A stretch of DNA of 64,000 nt. Origin: an uncultured bacterium (lineage in GTDB: Bacteria > Planctomycetota > UBA1135 > GCA-002686595). The stretch spans positions 124,001 through 188,000 of the forward strand of contig CALLKX010000003.1 in the NCBI GenBank assembly GCA_938083085.1, written 5' to 3'. Within the stretch, counting starts at the first letter, position 1; every line of letters starts with the position of its first letter. This document shows, one piece after another, positions 1 through 8,313 of this stretch. Both the position numbers and the translations under genes were made by a program. The notes beneath the pieces were generated by a model, which saw only the letters and a program-made list of their open reading frames with translations, ran no database searches and had not been told where the DNA came from.

Positions 1-288
1 CAGGCGGCCATCTCGCGGCTGGCCGCGGACCCCGCGCGCCGGGAGCGCTGGGGGCAGAGCGCGCTTCGGCAGGCCGGAGAGCGGTTCGTGTGGCCGGAGG
101 TGGCCAACCGCTTCGAGGAGGTCCTAGAAGACGTCGTGGCCGAGCGGCGCGCCTCGACGGCGCGGGCTCAACATCAGGCGCCCTCGACGGACGCGGACAC
201 GGGCAGCGTAGAACTGCACATCGCCGCCGTGGAGGCGACGATCCTGGAGGCGGGAGTCCTGGCCGGCTCCGCCGAAGAAGCCGGCTAA
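1..288 (+). CDS. Glycosyltransferase, C-terminal end (partial)
   Basis: Open frame enters from the left edge and stops with TAA. The visible 95 residues include a stretch (ALRQAGERFVWPEVANRFEEV) typical of the last helices of GT4-type glycosyltransferases, where a W-x-x-x-A/V-x-x-x-x-x-x-Y/F pattern precedes a terminal helix. The last 45 residues are Ala/Glu/Thr-rich and look like a variable tail. The catalytic part lies outside the window, so donor and acceptor cannot be inferred. A strong hairpin follows the stop. Confidence 0.6.
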   Translation, partial: QAAISRLAADPARRERWGQSALRQAGERFVWPEVANRFEEVLEDVVAERRASTARAQHQAPSTDADTGSVELHIAAVEATILEAGVLAGSAEEAG

Positions 289-295
289 TCAAAAA

Positions 296-327
296 CAGCC
301 CCGAGCCGTCGGAACGGCGCGGGGCTG
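296..327 (-). terminator. Bidirectional intrinsic terminator
   Basis: Stem CAGCCCCG (296-303) pairs with CGGGGCTG (320-327); inside it GCCGT (305-309) pairs with ACGGC (314-318) around the loop CGGA. On the minus strand it is followed by TGTTTTTG, a proper U-tract, so it ends the STAS gene (stop at 349). It also sits 8 bases after the plus-strand glycosyltransferase stop. Confidence 0.85.
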
Positions 328-348
328 ATGGGTTCCCTGGAGCGAGGC

Positions 349-1161
349 CTACTGGGTGGCTCGCCGGAGCTCGTCCTTCAGGAAGGCCATGTCCTTGGCG
401 TACTGGCCGACGGCCTCGCGGGCGTCGTCTCCGATCTTCTCGAAGGTGCAGCCCACCTTCACGCCGTCCTCTCGCTCCTCGAGGAGCGTCACGGCGACGG
501 TCGCCTCGACGAAGCCTGACTTCAGGAGGGGGAGGCGGAACTTGGTCGTGACCTGGGTGCCCACGGCGAGCATTTGGCCCATGTCGAAGGCTGACAGCCC
601 GGTGTTTCCGCCGTCCCAGAGGAAGCGGATTCCCTCGGAGTCGAGGCCAGACATCCGACCAAGACCGGCCCACTCGCCGCCGAAGGCATGGTTGTGCACG
701 GGGTTGGTCGCCTTGGCCTGCTCCACGAAGTGGCGCAGCCTCTCCTGGTCCACGAGTCGGAAGATCACCGAGGACGGGTCAAGGTCGTCGGGGGAGGCCG
801 TGGACGTGCTCTCGACGGTTTCCTCGCTGCTCAGCGCGGCCGCCGCCTCGGCGTCGCTCGAGGCCACCTGGATCACGCGGTCCAGGCCAACCTTCTGGAT
901 GATGTCCTTGCAGAACGGCGACGGGCTTGAGATCGCCAGACCGCCCCCGCTCTTGGCGAGGGCCTTCGAGGCTTTGATGATGGCTCCAAGCGCGGTGGAG
1001 TTGATGAACTTCACCTTGCGCAGGTTGAGGACCACGTTCGGGGTCCCCGACTCCTGAATCGCCGCGACTTCCTTCTCGAGGTCGGTGCAATAGAACGTGT
1101 CGAACTCTCCGCGGAGGTGAAGAGTGACGTGCTGATCACCGTGCTCTGCAGTGATGTGCAT
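349..1161 (-). CDS. STAS-domain anti-sigma factor antagonist with PilZ-like C-terminal domain
   Basis: 270 residues, ATG start. Residues 1-105 look like a STAS domain (SpoIIAA/RsbV type): beta strands, then VKFINSTALGAI. Here Ser55 sits at the usual phosphoserine position, although the motif is N-S-T-A rather than D-S-[ST]-G. After an acidic Ser/Thr linker, residues ~130-265 resemble a degenerate PilZ barrel (a G-hydrophobic strand pattern, a GTQV strand start and a late VGCTFEKI strand). I see no clear RxxxR c-di-GMP motif. It is divergent from a GAF-SpoIIE phosphatase that could dephosphorylate it, the classic partner-switching arrangement. No anti-sigma kinase is adjacent. STAS assignment is firm; PilZ is tentative. 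Confidence 0.75.
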   Translation of the reverse strand: MHITAEHGDQHVTLHLRGEFDTFYCTDLEKEVAAIQESGTPNVVLNLRKVKFINSTALGAIIKASKALAKSGGGLAISSPSPFCKDIIQKVGLDRVIQVASSDAEAAAALSSEETVESTSTASPDDLDPSSVIFRLVDQERLRHFVEQAKATNPVHNHAFGGEWAGLGRMSGLDSEGIRFLWDGGNTGLSAFDMGQMLAVGTQVTTKFRLPLLKSGFVEATVAVTLLEEREDGVKVGCTFEKIGDDAREAVGQYAKDMAFLKDELRRATQ

Positions 1162-1269
1162 GTGGACTTGGGGTTGGGGGCCGAGGGTGCCCTGGAGCCG
1201 TCACCAGGGGGGGGCAGGAGTGTCGGCTCGGAATCCGTCCGCCGCAAGTGATTCCATTAGATGCGAGGC

Positions 1270-1275
1270 TAAGAT
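1270..1275 (+). promoter_or_regulatory. Putative -10 box of a leaderless promoter (TAAGAT)
   Basis: TAAGAT ends 6 bases before the ATG at 1282, which would place the transcription start at or next to the start codon. No convincing -35 hexamer is visible. The same spacing recurs before several other operon-leading genes in this window. Confidence 0.4.
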
Positions 1276-1281
1276 CCAGCC

Positions 1282-2724
1282 ATGTCCTTCTGGAACAAGC
1301 GGCCGGCGCGCCCCGCCAGCTCCGACCGACCCCTCGCTAGGCCGTCTCCCGATCCCTCAGCAGAGGCGGAGACCGCAGCGGACACCTCCACGTTCCTGAG
1401 CGGAGATACGCGGGAGGACACGCGCTCGCTCGGAGTCCTGTTGGACACGATCGCCCGGGTCTCCGCGTCCAGGGATCTCGAGACGCTCCTCGACTATGTC
1501 GTCGATAGCTCGGTGGAGGCCACGGGGGCCGAGCGAGGCTTCCTGGTCCTGATCGACGAGAAGAGCGGCAAGCAGGTTGTCCGGGTCGCGCGCTCGCTTA
1601 GCCCGTCCGGGGACGCTGGTTCCATCGGCCGGGATTCTCAGTACTCAACGTCGGTCGTGAAGCGAGTCGTCGACACGCAGGAGCCCATCCGCACCAGCGT
1701 CCAGAAGGACTCCGAAGAGCTCGACCTCGGGAATTCGGTCTTCGATCTGAAGCTCCGCGCCGTGATGTGCGTTCCGCTCACGACCCGCGGCAGCGAGGTC
1801 AGCACCGGGACCTCCTCCGCTGGGTCCGCGGGCGGAGCGCTGCCCAAGGGAGCGCTCTACGTGGACTCGCGCGCGGCGACCCGAGACTTCAAGCCTGAGG
1901 ACCTCGCGCTCTTCCACGCGCTGGCCCAGCACATCGCGATCGCGCTGGAGAACGCGCAGCTCAACCTGCACTCGATAGAAAGGGCTCGGCTGGAGCGATC
2001 GCTCGAGATCGCAGCAGAGATCCAGTCGGGGCTCATGCCAAAGTCTCCGCCCCAGCAGGACGGCTTTGACCTCTTCGGGTGGTATCGCAGCGCCGAGCAC
2101 GCCTCGGGTGACTTCTACGACTTCGTGAAGACGCGGGATGGCGGCATCGCGGCGGTCATGGGCGACGTGACAGGCCATGGCGTCGGGCCCGCGCTCATCA
2201 CCGCCACGGCCCAGGCGAGCCTGAGAAGTTACGCCCGGGTGCTGGGCGACCCCGGTTCCGTGGTCACGATGCTGAACAGCGACCTCTCGGAGCGCATGGA
2301 CGACGGGATGTTCCTGACGCTCTTCGTGGCGGCGCTCGGCAAGGGCGGCGAGCTGCAGATGCTCAATGCCGGACACACGCCTCCGCTGGTGTGGCGGGCG
2401 GCGTCGCAGACGATCGAGACCATGGGGGCCGACGGCCCCGCCGTCGGGCTCATGGACGACCTCGAGTACACGGTCGGCCAGCCCCTGCAAATGTCCGAGG
2501 GGGACATCCTCCTCGTGTTCACCGACGGTCTCGTAGAGGCCCGCCACCCAGACCTCCCCGATCGGCTCTTCGACGAGCACGGGGTCCGGGCGGTCCTGTC
2601 CGACCAGGGGTTCAAGGGCGCGAGCGCCCGTGAGTGCGTGGAAGCGGTGGCTGCGGCGGCGCTGGAGTTCTCGGGGAACGCCCGTGAGGACGACATCACG
2701 ATCCTCGCGATCCGAAAGGTCTGA
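1282..2724 (+). CDS. GAF-domain SpoIIE/PP2C-type serine phosphatase (RsbU-like)
   Basis: 480 residues. A Pro-rich N-terminus is followed by a GAF sensory domain (~50-235), then a PPM/SpoIIE phosphatase domain (~255-480). Metal-binding landmarks are visible: GDFYD with Asp277, MGDVTGHG with Asp295, and the terminal EDDIT with Asp470/471. By family knowledge it dephosphorylates a phospho-STAS antagonist, and the divergent STAS protein at 349-1161 is the obvious candidate substrate. The GAF domain would gate activity by a small ligand or protein contact. No membrane segment is present, so it is cytosolic. A DUF58 gene follows 18 bases downstream. Confidence 0.88.
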   Translation: MSFWNKRPARPASSDRPLARPSPDPSAEAETAADTSTFLSGDTREDTRSLGVLLDTIARVSASRDLETLLDYVVDSSVEATGAERGFLVLIDEKSGKQVVRVARSLSPSGDAGSIGRDSQYSTSVVKRVVDTQEPIRTSVQKDSEELDLGNSVFDLKLRAVMCVPLTTRGSEVSTGTSSAGSAGGALPKGALYVDSRAATRDFKPEDLALFHALAQHIAIALENAQLNLHSIERARLERSLEIAAEIQSGLMPKSPPQQDGFDLFGWYRSAEHASGDFYDFVKTRDGGIAAVMGDVTGHGVGPALITATAQASLRSYARVLGDPGSVVTMLNSDLSERMDDGMFLTLFVAALGKGGELQMLNAGHTPPLVWRAASQTIETMGADGPAVGLMDDLEYTVGQPLQMSEGDILLVFTDGLVEARHPDLPDRLFDEHGVRAVLSDQGFKGASARECVEAVAAAALEFSGNAREDDITILAIRKV

Positions 2725-2742
2725 CTCGGGCGACCGGAGGCC

Positions 2743-3663
2743 ATGAACGGCTCGCCTGAACGCCGCGAGGTCCCGCCGCTCCCCTCACCTGGGGTCGAGC
2801 TACCCGGGAGCTTTCTGTCCCGGATCGGCGCGTTCGCGACTCAGCTCGCGGCGGCGCGGGAGCGGGAGGAGGTCGGACGCCGACGGACGCTCCAAGGAGA
2901 CGGCCAGGAGTTTGTGGGCTACCGGCCTTACCGGCCTGGTGAGGATCTCCGGCGCTTCGATTGGGACCTCCTCGCGCGCCTCGACCGCCCCTACGTGCGC
3001 GTTCACCGCTCTGAAGCTCGCGAGGACTGGTGGGTCGCGGTCGACGCCAGCGCCTCCATGGGGGTCGGTCGTCCTGGCAAGCTCCAGTCGGCGGCGGAGG
3101 CCGCCGGAGCGTCGATCGCGGTCGGTCTGCGCCTGGGGGCCCGGATCACGCTCGTCTCCAGCGGCGGCGAGGCGACCGCGCGCCCCGTACAGCTCACGCG
3201 AACCGCGGAGCTCGGTCGGGGGCTGACGGCGCTCGGCGCCATGTCAGCGGGCGGGCGCGGGGGGCTCGAGGATCTGGTGGCGAGCCGCGGCCACCGCGCG
3301 GGGGCGCGGGGCTGCGGCCGATTGCTCCTCTTTGGGGACTTCATCGACGTGGACCCCGCCGACGTGCTCCGCCTGCTCGGCGGGCGGCGCCGCCTCCACC
3401 TCGGGCAGGTCCTCGCGCCGGAGGAGTGGAACCCCGCGATCGCAGGCCTCGGCAGCGATGGCGCCGACTCCTTCGTGGATCCGGAGTCCGGGGCGAGGCG
3501 GAGGGCTGGCGATGATCTCCCGCGGGGACTCGAGCGCTACGAGCAGTCCCTCGAGGCGTTCATCGAACGCTGGTCGGACCTCGCGGCCGCCCATGGAATT
3601 AGCCACCGCGCGTGGTCGTCAGCCGACGCCTTCGAGGGATTCCTGCCGGACCTCCTGCGATGA
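2743..3663 (+). CDS. DUF58 domain protein with vWA fold
   Basis: 306 residues; ATG preceded by a GGAGG ribosome binding site. The DUF58 signature G-x-D-x-R-x-x-D-W is present at residues 66-74 (GEDLRRFDW). It leads into a von Willebrand A-like region with a MIDAS-type D-A-S-A-S at 101-105. DUF58 proteins usually act with a MoxR AAA ATPase and membrane vWA (BatA/BatB) proteins in stress or envelope functions. Here it overlaps a BatA-like gene by ATGA and follows a SpoIIE phosphatase. No MoxR gene is visible in this window. Confidence 0.85.
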   Translation: MNGSPERREVPPLPSPGVELPGSFLSRIGAFATQLAAAREREEVGRRRTLQGDGQEFVGYRPYRPGEDLRRFDWDLLARLDRPYVRVHRSEAREDWWVAVDASASMGVGRPGKLQSAAEAAGASIAVGLRLGARITLVSSGGEATARPVQLTRTAELGRGLTALGAMSAGGRGGLEDLVASRGHRAGARGCGRLLLFGDFIDVDPADVLRLLGGRRRLHLGQVLAPEEWNPAIAGLGSDGADSFVDPESGARRRAGDDLPRGLERYEQSLEAFIERWSDLAAAHGISHRAWSSADAFEGFLPDLLR

Positions 3664-5003
3664 TGGCCCTCGGGATTCTTGGCTGGGCGCTGACGGTGCC
3701 GGGCGCGCTCGCGGGGCTCGCGCTCCCGCTGGCGATCGTCTTGCTCTCCTTCAGGCGCCGGCGGCCGCAGCTGGTGGCGCTGGGAACGGCGCGCCTGTTC
3801 GAGGACCGCGGCGAGGCCGCCGCGTCCCGGCGCCGGTGGCGCCTCTCGGGCTCGCGTCTGTGGGCCGTGGTGGCGCTCCTGCTTGGGATCCTGGCCGCGG
3901 CGCGGCCTCGTCCTGCGGCGGAGGATGGAGCGGCCTATGTGCTGACCATCTACGTGGATCGCAGCCCCTCAATGTTCCTCCCGGTGGACCCCGACGCCCC
4001 TGGGGGCGAGCGCCGCATCGAGCGAGCGCTCGGCGCCGCCACCGCGTGGCTCGCTGCGCTGAACCCGGCGACGGAGCGGGCGGTGGTTCGCTGGCGCGCG
4101 CTGGAGGACGGAGGACTGGACGTCACCCTGGACGCCGAGGATGGGTGTCCGGAGGAACTCCTGAGGGCGCCTTCGCGGGTGCTTGTGAGCCCGCGTTGGG
4201 GGCGCCTCGTCGCGCCGGGCGTGATCTTTGTGACGGACACAGGGCTCGCGCCTTCAGCGCTGGAGTCCAGCGGCGTCGGGCTCTTCGCCTCCGGCGGCCC
4301 TGCGGTGCCGGGGCCCGTGGCGGCCGGCGGCGAGGGGCTCCTGATCTGGAGCGGGGAGGACGGCGCGCCGCTTCAAGCGGGTCCCAAGGGGGAGCCCCTG
4401 CGGGTCGTGTTCAACGAGGCGCTGGCAGCACCGCTGCGGTCGCTGGGTGCGCTCTGGGCCGAAGAGCGCGGGCTCGCGGTAGGGGGCGACAGGCGAGGGG
4501 CGGCGCTCATCCTTCAGCCCGGGGACGAGGCCACGGAGGGAGCCGCCGCTGGCCGGGGCTCGCTCACCGCCGGCCGAGACGGCTGGTCGGCGGCGATCGG
4601 GGGCCGCCTGGACCTGCGCGACGGGGGAGCTCAGGGGTGGAGCCCCTGGCTCGTCGGGGAGGACGGGGAGTGCCTCGTCCGCGCGCGTCGCGGCGAGGTG
4701 GAGGTCGGCTTCACGGAGATCCTGCCCGAGCCCGCTTCGGTGGAGGCCTTCGCCGTGTCTTGGGCCCGGCTCTTGGATGAGCACCTGGCGCCGCCGGAGG
4801 TCGTGGTCGCCCTCGAGGAGCGGCGCGCGGCGGGGCCAGCGGTCTCCCATGAGCCGGCGCTCGAAGGAGCCTTGGAGCCAGAGGTCCTCTCCCGGCGTGC
4901 GAGGCGCGCCTCCAGGGGAAGGATGGCCGAGCTGCTGCTCTCGGCGGGCGCCGCCGTTGCGGGGCTACTGGCCCTCGGCCTGAGGCTGCGCGGGTCGGCG
5001 TGA
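3660..5003 (+). CDS. BatA-like membrane protein (aerotolerance-regulator N-terminal region, vWA)
   Basis: 447 residues from the ATG at 3660, which overlaps the DUF58 stop by ATGA. A frame extension to GTG 3612 exists but would lie inside the upstream gene. The N-terminus has a transmembrane segment, the basic FRRRRPQLVALGTARLFE type loop of BatA proteins and a second membrane segment (~50-70). A MIDAS-like D-R-S-P-S is at 100-104. A C-terminal transmembrane helix (~420-440) precedes a short basic tail. The extracytoplasmic middle is unlike known domains to my eye. Its 3' end overlaps the convergent flippase gene by 39 bases. Confidence 0.75.
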   Translation: MMALGILGWALTVPGALAGLALPLAIVLLSFRRRRPQLVALGTARLFEDRGEAAASRRRWRLSGSRLWAVVALLLGILAAARPRPAAEDGAAYVLTIYVDRSPSMFLPVDPDAPGGERRIERALGAATAWLAALNPATERAVVRWRALEDGGLDVTLDAEDGCPEELLRAPSRVLVSPRWGRLVAPGVIFVTDTGLAPSALESSGVGLFASGGPAVPGPVAAGGEGLLIWSGEDGAPLQAGPKGEPLRVVFNEALAAPLRSLGALWAEERGLAVGGDRRGAALILQPGDEATEGAAAGRGSLTAGRDGWSAAIGGRLDLRDGGAQGWSPWLVGEDGECLVRARRGEVEVGFTEILPEPASVEAFAVSWARLLDEHLAPPEVVVALEERRAAGPAVSHEPALEGALEPEVLSRRARRASRGRMAELLLSAGAAVAGLLALGLRLRGSA

Positions 5004-6011
5004 CCCTACCGCGCGCTGGTGCCAGCGAAGCGCCAGCAGGCCGACGGCCATGGCGAACCACAGGGTGCAGAGCCGGGTGACCAGGGTCACGGAGAGGGCG
5101 GTCCCGCGGATGGCTCCGCTCGCGAGGCCCGCGGCCCGGTATCCGGACTCGAGGAGGCCCGTCAGGAGCCCCTCCGTGACGCCCAGGCCGCCCGGGGCGA
5201 TGACCACCACCGCACCGGCGACAGCGGAGAGAGCGAAGGCGTAGGTCACCTCGGCGAGGGTGAGGCCCTCCACCAGTCCCACGCCCGGCGGCAGGACCGA
5301 GCGGGCGATGATCCAGCAGGCCAAGCACTCCAGGAACCAGCCGACCGCCGCCAGCAAGGTGGCGAGGGGGAGCTCCCGCGGCGAGAGCAGGCGCCGGGAG
5401 GCGTCCAGGCTCTCGTCGAGCCGGCCCGCCATGGGACCGACCAACGGGAGGCGCGCCACGGTGCGAGTGACGAGGCTGGAAGCACCCCGTGAGCCCACGA
5501 GCACGAGCAGGCCGGCGGTGAGGGCGAGTGCGGCGCCGCTGATCCAGGCGTGGTCCGCCGCCGTCGAGGTGAGCGCGATCAGCACGAGGAAGCCCAGCAG
5601 GTCGGTGAGGCGCTCCGCGAGGACGATGGGCGCGCTGCGGGCGATCGGGGTGCCGTCCTCTGCCCGGAGGAGCCACGACTTCATGGCCTCGCCGACCTTG
5701 CCCGGGGAGACGGTCAGCGAGAGGCCGGCGAGGTAGATCCGCAGGGAGCTCCAGCCGCGCACCTCGCTACCGGTCAGCGCCAGGTAGCGCTGCCAGCGCG
5801 GGAACCGGACCAGGTAGTTCGTCAGCGAAAGCGAGCACGCGGCGAGGGGCGCCCACCACGGGATCGCGCGCAGCGCCTCTCCTAGCCCGTCGAGGTCCGC
5901 CCACAGGGCCAGCGCCGCGTAGACGGCGAGGCCGAGGACGACGGCGACCAGGACGCGGCGCCTCAGACCGGGGGCCTCGGCGCGCTCCGGCGGTTGCTCG
6001 GTGGCGGTCAA
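4965..6011 (-). CDS. Flippase-like / lysylphosphatidylglycerol synthase transmembrane family protein
   Basis: 348 residues, with about eight hydrophobic segments. The family landmarks are visible: N-Y-L-V-R-x-x-R-W near residue 65, the S-P-G-K-V-G-E motif near 100, and a late A-P-G-G-L-G-V-T-E motif. These are the conserved blocks of the AglD/YbhN-like (UPF0104) membrane family, which includes the flippase half of MprF and proteins linked to lipid or glycolipid transport. The start is TTG, overlapping the stop of the upstream antiporter as TTGA, so the two are translationally coupled. The precise substrate cannot be told. Confidence 0.82.
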   Translation of the reverse strand: MTATEQPPERAEAPGLRRRVLVAVVLGLAVYAALALWADLDGLGEALRAIPWWAPLAACSLSLTNYLVRFPRWQRYLALTGSEVRGWSSLRIYLAGLSLTVSPGKVGEAMKSWLLRAEDGTPIARSAPIVLAERLTDLLGFLVLIALTSTAADHAWISGAALALTAGLLVLVGSRGASSLVTRTVARLPLVGPMAGRLDESLDASRRLLSPRELPLATLLAAVGWFLECLACWIIARSVLPPGVGLVEGLTLAEVTYAFALSAVAGAVVVIAPGGLGVTEGLLTGLLESGYRAAGLASGAIRGTALSVTLVTRLCTLWFAMAVGLLALRWHQRAVGSRRPAQPQAEGQ

Positions 6012-8188
6012 GGGACGGAGCCGGCGTCGGCTGGCGCGTCGACGCGCTTGCCCTTCAGGAGGAGGATCAGCACCAGGGTGCCGGTCCCCATGGCGAGAGA
6101 GAGCGCAGGTGAGACGTCCAGGAACGTCACGGGGAAGTACCCGACGCCGAGGGCGACGAGCATGGTGACGATGGCGTAGGGGGCCTGTGTCCGGACGTGG
6201 TCGATGTGATCCGACGCGCAGGCGATGGACGACATGACCGTGGTGTCGGAGATGGGGGAGCAGTGGTCTCCGAAGATCGCGCCCTCAAGGACGGCGCCGA
6301 TGCAGATCACCATGAGGGAGAGGCCGAACGCGCGCGGGTCCGTGTCTGCGGCGGCGCTGGCGAACCCGATGTCGTAGCTCAGCCCGACGACGAGCGGCAG
6401 GAGGATCGTCATCGTGCTCCAAGAGCTCCCCGTCGAGAACGCGATCACGCCCGCCAAGAGGAAGAGGATGAGGGGCAGGACCATGTAGGGGATGGCATCC
6501 GAGATCGTCGCGGAGAGGTACTCCGCGGTCCCAAGGTCGTCGCAGGTTTGGCCGACCATCCAGGCGAGGTAGAGGATGACGACGGCAATGAACATGGCCT
6601 TGATGCTGTTCGCTGCGGCGCGGAGGATTTCGATGGGCTTGAGGCCGCGGTTCATCGCAATCAGGCTGGCGGACAGGAAGCCGACGATGGCACCGATCAT
6701 CAGCGGACGGTTTCCGCTCCCCGCGTAGAGGATGCCAGTGGACGCTTCGAGCCAACTGCCCTCGTAGCCTCCGGCAGCGGCCACGAAGGGGAAGGTGGCG
6801 GCCTGCTCGATCAGGCCGATGTCGAGGGCGCCGACCCAGACGATCATGCCCAGCACGGTCAACAGGAACAGGGCGAGGGGGACCAGGGCCGTGGACGCCT
6901 TGGCCACCGTGCCTTCTGCGGCCTCCAGCTCCGTGGCCGCCTTGCCGACCAGCGGCGTGGCTCCGTCCCGCAGGACCTTGCCCGCGCGCGCTCGGCGCTC
7001 GGCCGTGAGCATGGGGCCGAAGTCTCGGCCGCTGAATACGTTGAACCCGACAAAGATCAGCGTGAACCAGCAGTAGAAGCGGTACGGAAGAGTCTGAAGG
7101 AAGATCGCGTACCCGTCAGTCGGCGCCAGCCCGGCGTCGGGGAGCTGCGCGCTGAATGTGCTCACCTCGAAGGCGATCCAGGTCGAGAGAATCGACACGC
7201 CAGCCACCGGCGCCGCGGTGCTGTCGACGATGTAGGCTAGCTTCTCCCGGGCGATCTTGAAGCGATCCGAGAGGGGGCGCATGGTCGAGCCCACGAGGAT
7301 GGTGTTCGCGTAGTCGTCGAAGAAGATCGCCAGCCCCATGAACCACGTGGCGATCTGGGTCTTGCGCGCGTCGCGCGCGAGCCCGGCGATCCGGTTCATG
7401 ACGCCCCTGATCCCACCCGCCCGGGTGATCACGCCGACCATGGCGAGCATGAAGACGACGAACAGGATGATCTCGGTGCGCGCGTGATCCTGGAGCTGGC
7501 CCTTGAGGTAGACGGTGACCGTGTCCACCAGGGCGCCCCCGGCGGAGGCCGCGAGCCCTGCGCCCTCGCCGCTGCGCACGAGGAAGGCCCCCGCGATGAC
7601 GCCCATGAGCAGGGCGAGAACGGGCCGGCGGAAGAGGACGGCGAGGAAGATGGCGACCAGGGGCGGCAGCAGAGAGCGCTGGGTGATCTCGAGGCGCGGG
7701 CCCGCGCGTTCGGCGAGGGGCTCACCGCCGATGTTCGCGGTCAGCGTTCCCACTCCCTCGCTGATGCTGAACTCGAAGTTCACCCCGTTCTCGTCCGGCT
7801 TCTTGAGGGCCGGGATCTCGATGGCGAGGCCCTCATCGGCGACGACCGACCGGAGCTTGCGGATCAGTGAGCTGCCGGCGGTGCGATGCCAGTTGAAGTC
7901 GAACCCCTCGCCTTCGCGCAGGGCGTCGCTCAGCACCAGGGTGCCTCCGATGAGCAGCTGCCGGGTCGCCTCGCCGTCCTCTCCGGGGACCTCCACCACG
8001 GCCGCGCTCTCCAGGACGTCCTGCCACATGGCGCGTGGCGCGCCGTCGGGCCCGTCGGGCCCGTCGACCTCCAGCATGAGGAAGTCCCCGGCCTGCTTGG
8101 CCCCCAGGAGGGTGGGGCTGGCCCCGTCGGCGGTGAAGAGGAAGGCCGCGAGGACGGCGAACACGAGGAGGGATGCGGCCCGAATCAT
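6008..8188 (-). CDS. NhaC-family Na+/H+ antiporter with N-terminal exported domain
   Basis: 726 residues. An N-terminal signal-like segment is followed by ~150 residues of soluble, probably extracytoplasmic sequence. An NhaC-type transporter follows with many membrane helices. Characteristic stretches are FFDDYANTILVGSTMRP, the STAAPVAG segment, FSTGSSWSTM, and GDHCSPISDTTVMSS near the C-terminus. The family exchanges sodium or organic substrates for protons across the inner membrane. The extra ectodomain makes it longer than the usual ~450-520 residue NhaC. It leads a two-gene operon with the flippase-like gene. A -10-like box lies 6 bases before its ATG. Confidence 0.85.
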   Translation of the reverse strand: MIRAASLLVFAVLAAFLFTADGASPTLLGAKQAGDFLMLEVDGPDGPDGAPRAMWQDVLESAAVVEVPGEDGEATRQLLIGGTLVLSDALREGEGFDFNWHRTAGSSLIRKLRSVVADEGLAIEIPALKKPDENGVNFEFSISEGVGTLTANIGGEPLAERAGPRLEITQRSLLPPLVAIFLAVLFRRPVLALLMGVIAGAFLVRSGEGAGLAASAGGALVDTVTVYLKGQLQDHARTEIILFVVFMLAMVGVITRAGGIRGVMNRIAGLARDARKTQIATWFMGLAIFFDDYANTILVGSTMRPLSDRFKIAREKLAYIVDSTAAPVAGVSILSTWIAFEVSTFSAQLPDAGLAPTDGYAIFLQTLPYRFYCWFTLIFVGFNVFSGRDFGPMLTAERRARAGKVLRDGATPLVGKAATELEAAEGTVAKASTALVPLALFLLTVLGMIVWVGALDIGLIEQAATFPFVAAAGGYEGSWLEASTGILYAGSGNRPLMIGAIVGFLSASLIAMNRGLKPIEILRAAANSIKAMFIAVVILYLAWMVGQTCDDLGTAEYLSATISDAIPYMVLPLILFLLAGVIAFSTGSSWSTMTILLPLVVGLSYDIGFASAAADTDPRAFGLSLMVICIGAVLEGAIFGDHCSPISDTTVMSSIACASDHIDHVRTQAPYAIVTMLVALGVGYFPVTFLDVSPALSLAMGTGTLVLILLLKGKRVDAPADAGSVP

Positions 8189-8194
8189 GTTCGC

Positions 8195-8200
8195 ATCCTA
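8195..8200 (-). promoter_or_regulatory. Putative -10 box of a leaderless promoter (TAGGAT)
   Basis: On the minus strand TAGGAT ends 6 bases before the antiporter ATG at 8188. TTGGCC lies 18 bases further upstream (8219-8224) as a possible -35. The spacing implies a leaderless message. Confidence 0.45.
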
Positions 8201-8313
8201 GGGAGCGTCGGCGGGCGGGGCCAACGGACAGCCCGGCAGCTCTCGGATCCGTCCCGAGGAGTTCCCAGGCGGCTCTGGTATGGTTCGCCCTGGAAGCCGC
8301 CTCCATCCTCTCC

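Noticed and set aside
3332-4780. 482-residue plus-strand frame across the DUF58 and BatA-like genes
   Set aside because: Arg/Gly/Ala-rich shadow; the real frames on either side have vWA motifs and an ATGA junction.
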